In this document: piece by piece, positions 48,069 to 60,707 of the stretch | How positions within the stretch are numbered: position 1 is the first letter of the stretch | Layout: the number at the start of each line of letters is the position of its first letter | Source of the DNA: Tetrahymena thermophila SB210 | Taxonomy: Eukaryota; Ciliophora; Oligohymenophorea; Hymenostomatida; Tetrahymenidae | Length of the DNA: 64,000 nucleotides | Assembly (NCBI RefSeq): GCF_000189635.1 | Contig: NW_002476418.1 | Span: 124,001-188,000, forward strand | Direction: 5' to 3' | Translations under genes and position numbers: made by a program | The notes under the pieces: model-generated | What the model saw: only the letters and a program-made list of their open reading frames with translations | Told to the model about the DNA's origin: nothing | Database searches by the model: none

Positions 48069-50420
48069 TCAGTTACAATGGTTTATTTTTAAAGAAGAAA
48101 GTAATCTTTGATCTACTATGCTCATGTTTTGTTATTTTTAGCATTTTGATATAAATTAATAAATGTATTAGGCTTGTACTTAGCTTGATTTGTGTATATT
48201 AAATTGCTCTTCAAAATAATTTTTATCTGTTTTGTCAATTTCTAATGTTTTATTTAAAATAAATTAGCAAAAAATAATTATTAAATTTGATTGATTGATT
48301 TACATGCTGAGAATATATCTATCTTAGAATTCAAATCTGTTACTGATCTAGCTTAATTATCCGAAAAACCTACTAGTTGTAAGGCTGCAAGCTGCTCTTT
48401 TGTTAAAAGTATAAATATAGCTTTCTTTAGCATAAGAATGTCTTAGTAAATCTTTAAGTAGTCTAAACTATCATTTACTTATTCTTCAATATCAATTATC
48501 ATTTATCTATTTAATCCCTAAGATTCTAAAAACTTCCTTTCTTTGAAAAACCTAATAATTTATTTAAATTATAGTAATAAATTAAATAGTTTAAAAATTT
48601 AAAAGTAGCACTTTTATTAATTGTGAAACACTAAGTAAATATTTGAAAATAAAATAAATCTAAAAATTTTTGAATCAAATTGATCAATATAATTTAAAAT
48701 AAAGATTATGAATCAAAATTTATTTACCTTGTTTTGAATACAAGGTTTTGTACTTTCTACGAAATTGGCTTTTCACTTAGAGCTTTTATTTTTTGGCTTA
48801 TTGTCTAAAAGAGACTTTAGTCTTTTAAAACGTCTGTTGCAGTTTAATTGAATTAATATGACTTTTATAATTAATCTTATTAGGTTGGACTTTTTGGTTA
48901 ATTGATAAAATTGAATGATGAAGGGGACTCTGCTTTTGTTGAATTTTAATTAAATTAATTAAATTTGAATTTATTTTTATGTAGAATTAGCGGCTATTTA
49001 GCATTTTTATTCGTGATAGAATTGTTTTTTTTTCTATTTTTCAATCCTGCACTTTAAATCCTACTTCCATAATCTTAACTGATTAATTCTGTTTTTTGCT
49101 CTAAAGAAGTATAGATGGAATTTTAATCTTAAATAGACTACTGTTCTTCATTAACTAAATTTTTATTTATTGTAAACTTAGTATGACCAAGCCTAGGCGA
49201 AATAAATGGAATCATTATAGGGCTAGACTTTTATGAGATTTTATCATCTCCTTCTTCTATGTTTACTGCTTCTTCTACCTTTTTAGCTACTTACATTTGT
49301 TTGAGCTACAAATCCAAGCTGAAATTTACAAATTTGTTTATTTTCAATATCTTAGAATAAGTTTCTTAATAAATATTTTGTAAAATTAAGATAAACATCT
49401 CTTAAAGAATCAATTTTTGAGTTATTTTCCTAGCAAAGAAACCTAAAATCATCATAAAGCTAAAGGTACTATTGCAAAGAGCCAAGACATCAGGTAAGGT
49501 AGGATATTATATACTAAAAAGCTAAATATTTTCATCAACACGTATTTAAATTTCATAAATCAATTTATTTCCTGTTTGTTTGATATAACTATCTCTATCC
49601 AAAGTTTGCTGAGTGAAACTGTGTGATATTGGGCCAGAAAAATTTTCTTAATTCTGAATTAAATAACCTGAGTCTACTTTAGTTATTTGCTTAGTTGTTT
49701 GGATTTAACCTATACCTATTTAACCATTAAAATTATGCATAAATTAATTTTAAAAATTTGTTTCAATATTATTTGATGTTGTATTAAATTATGTGGTCTT
49801 TAATCTTATATTTTGTTCTCCATATATGACTGCTCTATCTATTTCACTAGCGTTTGCGCAATTATTAGGAACAAAAGTTTTTATTGAATCAGTGTCTTAG
49901 CACCTGTAAGCTGCAATAATTTTAAGTAAGACTTAACATTTAGTTTGTTGTCCATAATTAAAGAAAAGTTTTTATAGCTATCAAAGTCTATGCAATCATA
50001 ACCCTCTAAAAGCGTATTTTAGCATTTTGTGAAATTTAGACGAATAGCATTGTAATTTGTTGCATTTGAATATAATAAAATAGGTATAAACACAAGGTAT
50101 GTCTTATTTTACTGAGCTTGTATTTCACTTAAGCTTTAATAGTTACCATTCTATTAATTGTAAGAGAACTGAAGCCCAACAAATTCATTATCTAAAGGAA
50201 TGTCTATGGCATCTTTAGAAACAAAACTTTGCATTCTAAATTTAGGATCAATTTGATTAGTAAAAAACAGGTTTAGCAAATAGATGAAATACATTAGAGT
50301 TGTTATCACTATAGAAATAGTTAAGAAGGCTCCGAAGAATGATCTCTTTCTTATTTTTTAATTATAGGCATTAAATTAAATAGGTTAAGAGAAAATATCA
50401 ATGTTTTTTATAATATTCAT
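48069..50420 (-). pseudogene. Two-pass membrane protein, type 2, copy L, with frameshift
   Basis: The start is ATG at 50420 and the family stop is TGA at 48069-48071. The gene is colinear with copy K, but exon 1 (50420-48728) is 1693 bases against 1691 in K. Two extra T/A pairs lie at about 49919-49924, in the codons for SYLxxxAAYRCQD just before the third conserved cysteine. The shifted frame runs to a TGA at 49560-49562, before the second membrane segment. Read in the family frame, everything after the insertion is conserved (NNCANASEID, PDILALCNSTF, EQLAAL exon, NYFEEQFNIHKSSQVQ). The encoded product would be a one-pass, truncated ectodomain. A sequencing error is a real alternative because the insertion extends a T run. 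Confidence 0.78.
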
Positions 50421-52529
50421 TTATTATTTATTAGTTTTACTTTTTTTAATTAATAATAAACACTTTTCTTTTTTATTTTTTCTGGTATAATCAATTTAAT
50501 ATTTTTCTTTATTAAATTTATTATTACTCAAATTATTAATATAAAATATTGTTTTTGTAAAAATGTATTATCCTTTTATATCTCATAATTAATCATTTAC
50601 TACTTCTACTAGTCTCTTTTTTATTGAAATGTAGAAAGATTTTATGTTTTTTCTTTATTTAATTTAAATAATAATGCTATTTTAGTGGTTAGAATTTTAA
50701 TTCTTTTCTGCTTAATTTTATTAAATTCTAGAAACAAAATAAGCTAAAAAAATAATGCATAATTATTATGAAGTAATATAAATATCATATCATGTTTTTT
50801 TTTAAATATCTTTTAGTTTAATTACTTATAGCATATTTTAAACATTATAAATATCAAAAAGAAATTATTATTTTATTTTTACTCTTAAGTTACACACAAA
50901 TAGAGAAGTATCAAAAATAAAATTTAATTTGACTAAAAAAACCATACAATAATAAATAAATAAATAAAATATACATTCATACGACATTAAAATGTATGTT
51001 AACCCTTTTAGAGCAAGGTAGTTTATAATGAAAAATAATCTAATCTATAAAGTAATATTAATTTTAAGCATTATAAAAAGATAATAGAGAAATGGGAAAG
51101 TATTTTGAATATTTAATCAGGCTATAATATAGAGATTAATTGGTATATTTTAGAAATTAAACAGTCTAAAAGAATTTGCAAATTATTGTTCATTAAATAA
51201 TAAATATGGTATACGAATATAAATATTTATAATTAATGTTCTAAAATATTTACAAAAAGTTTATAGATTATGATGTCTATATTATGAGATATTTAATAAT
51301 GAAATACTGCTAGAAAAATTAGATGTAATAAATAATATATATGCATTTTAATGCTTCAAAATTAATTAAGCCCTCAATTTTTGAAATAAAAATATTATTT
51401 AGAGTAACTTTATTTATTTTAAAAAGTTATTTAAGTTGATATTAAATGCACTTATTTGGTGGATGCTATATCTACCTAAATAAAATGTGCTTACAAAAAA
51501 AAAACTAATGTGATTTGAGAATAATTAGAGAAATTATTAATATTCCTATAATTAACTATAGAGCTAAAACAGAAAAATCTACTTATAAACATTATTTTTA
51601 TAAAATTTAAGAACATTAATTAATTAATAAAATTCTTTCAAATATGACTAACTGCACATCTCTAATTCCTATTATATTTTAAATACAAATATTAAGATTA
51701 AATAATGAATATTAAATTAAATTGTATGTGATATCTCTTCATAAAACCAAATTTATAATTTAATATTTATTAATTAATTATTATATTATATTTTTTCTTT
51801 TTGTCCATTTATAATTAATTAATTAAATTCCATAAATTGCTTGCTATTCGGTATTTTTGAAAAAAAAATAAATGATATAATAGATTAAACATTACAAAAG
51901 ATTAGATGAAGTAATTATTAAGTTTGTTATTAATAACTTTTAAATTTAAATAAATTAATAAAAAAAGTTTTTAAGCTCTTCACTTTCATCTCATTAGGTT
52001 CTCCATATTGGTTTGTAGTATATTTAATTTATAAATCTTATTTTTATTATTATTGATATTTTTTATGTATATAACTTTCAATTTATTTAAATAAATAAAT
52101 TTTGTTATAGAAATTCTCATCATTATTTATTGATTTCTATTAAAACAAGAATTTTTAGCTATTTAAACTTAATTTTCAATTCAATTTTTAGTTATTTTTT
52201 TATTATTCATTTTTTATTATTTGATATTTTTTCTTCATTTTTTCCTACTAATTAACTAGAGTGAAATGCCTATTTAATTTACAAAAGGCAAAATGTAATA
52301 TATTTTAATAATACAATAAATAAAGCTAAATTAGCTTGATATAGCTTTATTTTTGAAAGCTTTAAATTCAGAAAGTGTAAAATTTGAAATAATATATACC
52401 TTATATTCTTGAAAAAAAATCAGATTAAAAATTTTTTTTATATATTCTGATAGAGCAAAATCCTTCTTTGTTATTTAAAAAATTAAAATCCCATCTATGT
52501 ATGACCCTCCCCTCATTAATTATCTTATT
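50421..52529. other. Long spacer upstream of copy L
   Basis: AT-rich, 2.1 kb. The first 550 bases match the 5' flanks of J, K and M. From about 51000 on I see no homology to other parts of the window and no open frame that I can support. The end near 52190-52260 already resembles the linker sequence of the adjacent tandem array. Confidence 0.55.
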
Positions 52530-54800
52530 ACTTCATTTTTTACTTCTAATTAATTATTTAATGATAGATTTTTTCTTCTATATTTAAAAAGTGAAAAATA
52601 AATTGGCGCAATTGGTGCATCAAGTTTAGGTTCTGGTTTAGCAAAGTGCTTTAATCTCTCAAATCTGACACTTAACATTGAGTAAAAACAGTTTATTTGT
52701 TTTGGATTGTGATGCTTTTAATTATAAAAACAAATTTAAAACAATAAAGCTATTTTTTATATTTCTTTTTATTGTGCATGCTTTTTTTTGTTAATTGAAT
52801 TCATCATTTTATTATCAATTTCATTTTTGATTAATCTTATTATTTCATATTTTTCTTCATTTTTTCCTTCTAATTAACTATTTAATGATTAATTTTTTCT
52901 TCAATATTTAAAAAGTTTTAATTAAATTGGAGACGAAGGAGCATAAGGCTTAGGTTCTGGTTTAGCAAATTGCATTAATCTTTCAAATTTAACACTTAAC
53001 CTTGAGTAAAAACAGTTTATTTGTTTTGGATTGTGATATTTTTAATTATAAAAACTAATTTAAAACAATAAATCTCTTTTTTATATTTCTTTTTATTGTG
53101 CTTGCTTTTTTTTGTTCTTTCTTTGTAATATAACTCATCATTTTATTTTCAACTTTTGCTTTTATTATTAATTAATTAATCTTATTATTTCATATTTTTT
53201 CTTCATTTTTTGCTTCCAATTAACTATTTAATGATATTTTTTTTTTCCAATATTTAAAAAGTAAAAACTTAATTGGCGACGAAGGAGCATTAGGCTTAGG
53301 TTCTGGTTTAGCAAAGTGCATTAATCTCTCAAATTTGACACTTTATCTATTGTAAAAACAGTTTATTTGTTTTGGATTGTGATATTTTTAATTATAAAAA
53401 CTAATTTAAAACAAAAAAACTCTTTTTTATTTTTTTATTGTGCTTACTTTTTTTTTGTTGTTTCTTTGTTAATTGAACTCATCATTTTATGGTTAACTTT
53501 TGCTTTTATTATTAATTAATTCAATATTTAAAAAGTGACAATTAAATTGGTGCAATTGGTGCATCAGGCTTAGGTTCTGGTTTAGCAAAGTGCATTAATC
53601 TCTCAAATTTGACACTTAATTTTGAGTAAAAACTGTTTATTTGTTTTGGATCTGTGATATTTTTAATTATAAAAACTAATTAAAAACAATAAAGATCTTT
53701 TTTCTTTTTCTTTTTATTGTTCTTTCTTTTTTAATTTTACTATTCATTTTATTTTCAACTTTTGATTTTATTATTTATCTTATTATTTCAAATTATTTCT
53801 TCATTATTTCCTTCTAATTAACTATTTTATGAGATATTTTTTCTTCAATATTTAAAAAGAAGCAATTAAATTGGTGGCTAAGGTGCATCAGGCTTAGGTT
53901 CTGGTTTAGCAAAGTGCATTAATCTCTCAAATTTGACACTTTATCTATAGTAAAAACAGTTTATTTGTTTTGGATTGCGATATTATTAATTATAAAAACT
54001 AATTTAAAACAATAAAGCTCTTTTTTATTATTCTTTTTATTTTTTTATTGTGCTTGCTTTTTTTTGTTCTTTCTTTGTTAATTTAACTCATAATTTTAAA
54101 GTACTTTTGCTTTAATTATAAATTAATATTATTATTTCATATTATTTCTTCATTTTTTCCTTCTAATTATTTTTTTTGATTAATTTTTTCTTCAATATTT
54201 AAAAAGTGACAATTAAATTGGTGACGAAGGTTCATCAGGCTTAGGTTTTGGTTTAACAAAGTGCATTAATCTCTCAAATTTGACTCTTAGCCTAAGGTAA
54301 AAATAGTTTATTTGTATTGGTTTGTAATATATTTAATTTTTAAAACTAATTTAAAACAATAAAGCTCTTTTTTCTTTTCATTTATATATTGTGCTTGCTT
54401 TTTTTGTCTTTTTTTTATATAAATTAACTCATAGTTTTATTTTCAACTTTTGTTTTTATAATTAATTAATCTTATTATTTCAAATTTATTGTTCATTTCT
54501 TCCTTCCAATTAACTATTTAATGATATATTTTTTCTTCAATATTTAAAAAGTAAAAACTAAATTGGTATTGAAGGTGCATCAGAATTAGGTTTTGGTTTA
54601 GCATAGTGTATTAATCTCTCAAATTTGACACTTTATCTTTTGTAAAAACAATTTATTTGTTTTGGATTTTGATATTTTTAATTATAAAAACTAATTTAAA
54701 ACAATAAAGCTCTTTTTTCTTTTAATTTTAATCGTGCTTGCTTTTTTTTGTTCTTTCTTTATTAATTTAACTCATCATTTTATTTTAGAACTTTTATTTG
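52530..54800 (-). repeat. Seven-unit tandem array of about 275-345 bp units
   Basis: Seven units repeat with core starts at about 52601, 52925, 53271, 53545, 53869, 54216 and 54561 (spacings 324, 346, 274, 324, 347 and 345). Each has a conserved core of about 110 bases and a more variable A-rich part. On the minus strand the core reads SVKFERLMHFAKPEPKPDAP in all units with conservative changes (for example LIHYAKPKP in unit 7). In five of seven units the frame ends at the same TGA after LFKY. Most units also have ATGATGAG or ATGAGT about 160 bases before the core, but that frame does not join the core frame directly. It could be a tandem family of very small two-exon genes, an alternative-exon array or a non-coding satellite. 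Confidence 0.75.
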
Positions 54801-55767
54801 ATTTATTTTTTTATCTTTTAATTCCACTAATTTTATTTTATTTATTAATTAATTTAAGAAATAATTTTTAATTTAAATGTTTATTCAATTTGATATTTAT
54901 TTAAAATTAAACAAATTTATTTTAAAAGTTAAAACTAATTGGATGAATCATAAAAATTGAAAGTAATAAGCAAGTGTCTTAAATCAAAAAGATTAGTTGT
55001 CTTTATAAAAATATTCTACTGATAAACAAGTGGCAAAAAAATGATTATTTAATATTAAATGTTTGAATAATTGAATATTATATTTTGAAAAATTTTTATC
55101 CTAAAATAAAAATAGGAATATAGATTTAATTATTGTTTTTATAATATAAATATCATTCATATTTTTGTAAGTAAATAAATTATTTATAAAAAATAAAAAA
55201 TTTAAAGATTTACTTAAATAAATTAATTCCTCTTAAGCAAACCCTCAGTTTCTCCAAAAACGATCAAATAATTTGAAACTTTTTTCTCCTTCCAAGTATT
55301 TCACTAGGAGGGCTACTTTTTTAGACTTTTAAAAAAACATTTTTAACAAATTTTTAATAAGTAATATCCAATTTATTTATAAAATAAAAATTTTATTTTT
55401 ACCTTACCAGTATTATCCAAGTTTTCAATAAAAATAAATTAATTCTCACGATTAGGTTAAATCAGATATTAATAAAGGTAGAGAGAATTTATTCAATAAT
55501 AGTTGGAATACCCTATAATTATATTAAACTTTCTATAAAATTTACAATTCCAGTAACAATATAATTATACATATAAAAATTGGTATATTTAACTTCTATG
55601 TTTAATAGAAACTTTCCTAATTTTAATATTCTATTAATTTATTTATTTATGATTTTTTATTTGGTTTAAAATATTAAATAAATAGAAATATTTTTTTGTT
55701 CTTAAAAAATATATCAACTGAATAAAATACAAAACAATTATTTTTTTTAATTCTGATTTATGTCATT
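54801..55767. other. Spacer between tandem array and copy M
   Basis: AT-rich. From about 55430 it is the 3' flank shared with J, K and L. A GC-richer block near 55240-55330 is unexplained. No gene is supported. Confidence 0.55.
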
Positions 55768-58088
55768 TCATTGGTTTATTTTTAAAGAAGAAAACAATCT
55801 TTCATCTACCAAGCTCATGTTTTGTTATTTTTAGCATTTTAATAAAAATTAGTAAATGTATTAGGCTTGAATTTCACTTGATTTGTGTATATTAAATTGC
55901 TCTTCAAAATAATTTTTATCTCTTTAACCAATTTCTAAAATTTAATTTAAAATAAATTAGCTAAAAATAATTCTATATATTTAATTTACATGCTGAAAAT
56001 ATATCTCTCTTAGAATTCAAATCCGTTAATGATCGAGCTTAATTTTCCGAAAAACCTACTAGTTGTAAGGCTGCAAGCTGCTCTTTTGTTAAAAGGATAA
56101 ATATAGCTTTCTTTAACATAAGAATGTCTTTGTAGATCTTAAAGTAGTCTAAACTTTCATTTACTTATTCTTCCACATCAATTATCATTTATCTGTTTAA
56201 TCCCTGAGATTCTAAAAATTTCCTTTTTTTGCATAGCCTAATAATTTATTTAAATTACATTAATAAAATAAATTGGTTGGTTAAAAAGTCACACTTTATA
56301 AATTGCGAAACACAAAGTAAATATTAGAAAATAAAATAAATCTAATAATTTTGGAGTCATTATTAATTTATCAATATATTTTAAAATAAAGATGATGGAT
56401 TAAAATTTAATTTACCTTGTTTTGAATAAAAGGTTTTGTACTTTATATGAAATTGGTTTTTAAATTAGAGCTTTTATTTTTTTGTTTAATGTCTAAAAGA
56501 GACTTTAGTCTTCTAAAACATCTGCTACAGTTTAATTGCATTATTATGTCCTTTATAATGTATCTTATTATGTTGGACTTTTTTGTTACTGGATAAAATT
56601 GAATGAAGAAGGGGATTCTGCTTTTGCTGAATTTTAATTAAATAAATTAATTTTAAATTTATTTTTATGTTGAATTGGCGGCTATTTTGCATTTTTATTT
56701 GTGATAGAATTGTTTCTTTTTTTATATATAAGTCTAGCACTTTAAATCCTACTTCCATAAGTGTTTTGCTCTAAAGAAGAAAAGATGGAATTCTAATCTT
56801 AAATAGACTACTGCTCTTCGTTAACTAAATCAGTATTTATTGTAAATCTAGTATGGCCAACCTTCGGTGAAGTAAATGGAATTATTATAGGGCTAGATTT
56901 TTCAGAAATTTTATCATCGTCTTCTTCTCTGTTTGTTGCTTCTTCTACCTTTTTAGCTACTAGCATTTGTTTGAGCTTCAAATCCAAGCTGAATTATACA
57001 AATTTGTTTATTTTTAATATCTTAGAATAAGTTTCTTAATAAATATTTTGTAAAATTAAGATGAACATCTCTTAAAGAATCATTTTTTGAGTTATTTTCC
57101 TAGCAAAGAAACCTAAAATCATCATAAAGCTAAAAGTACTATTGCAAAGAGCCAAGACATCAGGAAAGGTAGGATATTATATACTAAAAAGCTAAATATT
57201 TTCATCAATACTTATGTAAATTTCATAAATCAATTTATTTCGCGTTTGCTAGATATAACTAGCTTTATCTAAAGTTTGTTGTGTGAAACTGTGTGATATT
57301 GGACCAGAAAATGTTTCCTTATTCTGAATTAAAAACCCTGATTTTACATTAGTTATCTACTTAGTTGTTTGAATTTAACCTATACCTATTTAGCCATTAA
57401 AATTATGCATAAACTAATTTTTAAAATTTGTTTCAATTTTATTTGATGAAGTATTAAATTATGTGGTCTTTAATCTTATATTTTGTTGTCCATATATGAC
57501 TGCATTATCTATTTCACTAGCGTTTGCGCAATTATTAGGAACAAAAGTTTTTATTGAATCAGTGTCTTAGCATCTGTAAACTGTAATAACTAAGTAAGAT
57601 TTAACATTTAGTTTGTTGTCCATAGTTAAAGATAAGTTTTTATAGCTATCAAAATCTATGCAATCATAACCATCTAAAAGTGCATTTTAGCATTTTGTCA
57701 TATTTAGACGTGTAACATTGTAACTCGTTGCATTTGACTAAAATAAAATAGGTATAAACACAAGGTATGTTTTGTTTTACTGAGCCTCTATTTCACTTAA
57801 GCTTTAATATTTACCATTCATGTAATTATACGAAAACTGAAGCCCAACAAATTCACTATCTAAAGGAATGTCTATGGCATCTTTTGAGACAAAGCTTTGC
57901 ATTCTAAATTTAGGATCAATTTGATTAGTAAAAAACAGGTTTAGCAAATATATGAAATACATTAGAGTTGTTATCACTATAGAAATAGTTAAGAAGGCTC
58001 CGAAGAATGATCTCTTTCTTATTTTTTAATTATAGGCATTAAATTAAATAGGTTAAGAGAAAATATCAAAGTTTTTTATAAAATTCAT
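55768..58088 (-). CDS. Two-pass membrane protein, type 2, copy M
   Basis: Three exons close in phase (58088-56416, 56237-55990, 55919-55768), giving 690 residues. The N-terminus is MNFIKNFDIFSQPIQFNAYN. Membrane segments and the four ectodomain cysteines are as in copy K. The linker reads ATNREEDDDKISEKSS. An in-frame 18-base deletion near 56760 removes six linker residues relative to K. The last exon ends SLKINQ, two residues shorter than K. Open in all exons. Function unknown. Confidence 0.87.
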
Positions 58089-58806
58089 TTATTATTAGTT
58101 CTACTTTTTTTAGTTAATTAATTGATTAACACTTTTCTTTTTTATTTTTTCTGGTATTATCAATTTAAGTTTGTTAGATTTATTATTACCCAATATAAAA
58201 AATATTGTTTTTATAAAAATGTATACTACTTTTATTTCTCATATTTAATTGTTTATTATTTCTACTTGTCTCTTTTTATAGAATTGAAGAAATACAATAT
58301 GTTTTTTCTTCATTTAATTTAAATATTAATGCTATTTTAGTGGTTAGAATTTAATTCTTTTCTGCTTAATTTTATTAAATTCAAGTCCAAACATATTTTT
58401 AATTTTAAAATTATTTTATTGATTAAAATTTTTTTGTTTTATAGCTATTTTCTAAATATTAAAAGGCTTACTCAAATTAAATAAAATAGAAAAGCTGTTT
58501 TCAAATTTTGAGTTATTGCCATTTTTTTATTTTATTATGGTTTTATCTATTATTTATTCTAAATTAAAATAATAAAATTTAGTAAAATTTATAAAGCCAA
58601 TCTAATAAATTTATTATTTTTTAAAATATAAAGTTATAAATAAATAATACAAATTAGAATTTATTTTATTATTCAATTAATACTTTTTATTTTAAAAGAT
58701 TTACAGATTTTGCTATTTTAATCAATCAAGCAACTTCTTAGAATTTTATATATTAATAAAAAAAACTAATTTCTAATCAAGTAAATGATTAAATGTCTAC
58801 TAAGGC
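58089..58806. other. Spacer between copy M and the Nudix gene
   Basis: The first 290 bases match the 5' flanks of K and L. The rest is AT-rich and unremarkable. It should contain the copy M promoter and the Nudix 3' flank. Confidence 0.55.
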
Positions 58807-59340
58807 TCACTCTAAGAGTCTGTTTGATAACTATTTTTGAAGTTAATAAAGTTGTTCTCTTTCTACTATTTTGTTCATACTAGAATACAGATCTTCAGGA
58901 CCATCCATAGTATATTCACCATAAAAGTAGTTTTATTTTAACAAATCACCAAACCAAATATGGTTTTCACACCACATATCTTGAAAAGGAATATTTTAAA
59001 ATTCAAACCATTAGGGCCTCATTTCTTCAGATTCTTATATTGAACCTTCATATTCACTAATGATAAACTAATGAGATAAAATTATCATCTTAAGTTTTGG
59101 TAGTGTGTATTTTATTAATCCAACAAACTTTAATTTAGTAGGAGTGATATTACATTCTTCTTACATTTCTCTTATTGCACCTTATAAAATTGTTTCATTT
59201 GAATCTACTTTGCCTCCAAATCCATTCCATTTTGCAATACCAAAACCTCTCTTTTTAAATCCAAGTAAAACTTTGTTTTCCTATATGAGATAGCAAGTAG
59301 TGCAGTTTTTAAAATCAAAATTCTCTTGGCTGTTATTCAT
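58807..59340 (-). CDS. NUDT1: MTH1/NUDT1-like Nudix hydrolase
   Basis: A single exon of 177 residues runs from ATG 59340 to TGA 58807-58809, close to the length of animal MTH1. MTH1 hydrolyses oxidised purine nucleoside triphosphates such as 8-oxo-dGTP and so sanitises the nucleotide pool. The N-terminal part reads [19 protein letters not shown] and then [16 protein letters not shown]. The Nudix box is [20 protein letters not shown] followed by ECNI; the catalytic REXXEE glutamates are kept, while the usual glycine near its end is asparagine. The second MTH1 signature, ESEEMRPQWFEFQNIPFQDM followed by W, matches the region that shapes the purine pocket (SDEMRPxWFxxxxIPFxxMW). It is cytosolic, with no signal peptide. 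A decayed partial duplicate lies just upstream. Confidence 0.93.
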
Positions 59341-59649
59341 TACGCTATAATCAAAATTATGTTCTGAGTTATATATATATATATTTAAAACTATAATTAT
59401 AGTTTTTTATTTAAATTAATTTGATCTGCATATATATACATACAACTAGAACTATTAAAAGCAGCAATTATAAATTTAACTAAATATTAAAAAGATATTA
59501 TTTTTAAACATTTTTAAATATTATGCTTAAGATTCCTAAAACAAACACAACCAATAAATAAGAGAAATAATCATAATTTAATTAATATATTAACGATGAA
59601 TTGATAAATATCAAATGTAATAACTAAAATTTAGTTGGCTTTAGTTGTT

Positions 59650-59766
59650 AAAACATTTTTTTCTTATACTCTCTCTTAATCCATAACTTAGCATATTGAA
59701 TCCAAGTAATACTTTGTTTTCTTTAATTAAATAACAAGTATTTAGTGTAGTTTTTATATTTTAAAT
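59650..59766 (-). pseudogene. Fragment of a duplicated Nudix gene
   Basis: On the minus strand this stretch reads [18 protein letters not shown], nearly identical to [18 protein letters not shown] of the intact Nudix gene next door. There is no start codon in context, and the similarity fades before the Nudix box. It is a truncated tandem duplicate. Confidence 0.7.
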
Positions 59767-60707
59767 TATCCAAATGATGATTGATTATTAGTTTATAAAA
59801 AATGCTGGCATTTTTGTTTTAGTAAAAAAATTAGATAGATTCCATAATAAGATGGTTTTTATAATATCTTTAATTTTCTAAAAATAATTCAAATGGTTAG
59901 CTAGATATATGAAAAAAATATATGATAATTTTTAAATATTATTTATTTTGAAATTTAAATACTTGATATTCAAACATTTAGCTGATGAATTCTAAATTAG
60001 TTATTTGTAAATAAAATTCTAATAGATACTGATATTTATTTATATGCTTATTTATGTCTTTCTTAAGTACTGAATTTAAAAAATATTATAATTTTTATCT
60101 TTATTATATTTATGAACAATTTTTATAAGAAATTATTATCTACTATATTTTTTCTAGTTATTAATAATGAACTCCAATATAAATTCTTTTAGTATCTAAA
60201 ATATTGACTGATTGTAAATGGTTTTGTAATGAAAAGTAAATAAAGTGAATTGATGAAGATTTGCAGTATATATACAAATACAAATTGATTTTAATATAAA
60301 TAATTAATTATTTTTTAATAATATAAAGTATATCTATTAAATATACTAACTAATTAGATTGGTTATTTTAATTAATAGCTTTTTTCATAGAAATCTATAA
60401 TACCAATATTTTAATTGAGCATATAATTGATTGATTGTTTGTTTGTTTGTTTGTTTTTTTGCTTATTTATTATGTTGTATAAATAAATTCCTTAAAGTTA
60501 AACTCATTAACAAAATGTTGTATGGCTAATATATAAATTAACGCATTTTCGAGGGAGGAAAAAGTAAGTAATTTAAGAATACTATGAAATCTTATATTTT
60601 TTCTTCTTCTTTATTTGTTTGTTTGTTTGTGTGTTTAGCTCAAAGGGAATGAAATATTTTTGATTGAAGTTTTGATAATTTTAAATTGAATAATTAAAGA
60701 ATGATTT
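59767..60707. other. Spacer between Nudix relic and kinase gene
   Basis: AT-rich, with two GTTT/TTTG simple repeats at about 60430-60457 and 60612-60634. No supported gene. Confidence 0.55.

Noticed and set aside
56525-56758. Minus-strand 77-codon frame in copy M
   Set aside because: It is a shifted frame across the Q-rich linker of exon 1; the family frame is open and in phase with the neighbouring exons.
59105-59293. Plus-strand 62-codon frame
   Set aside because: It is antisense to the Nudix box of the MTH1-like gene.
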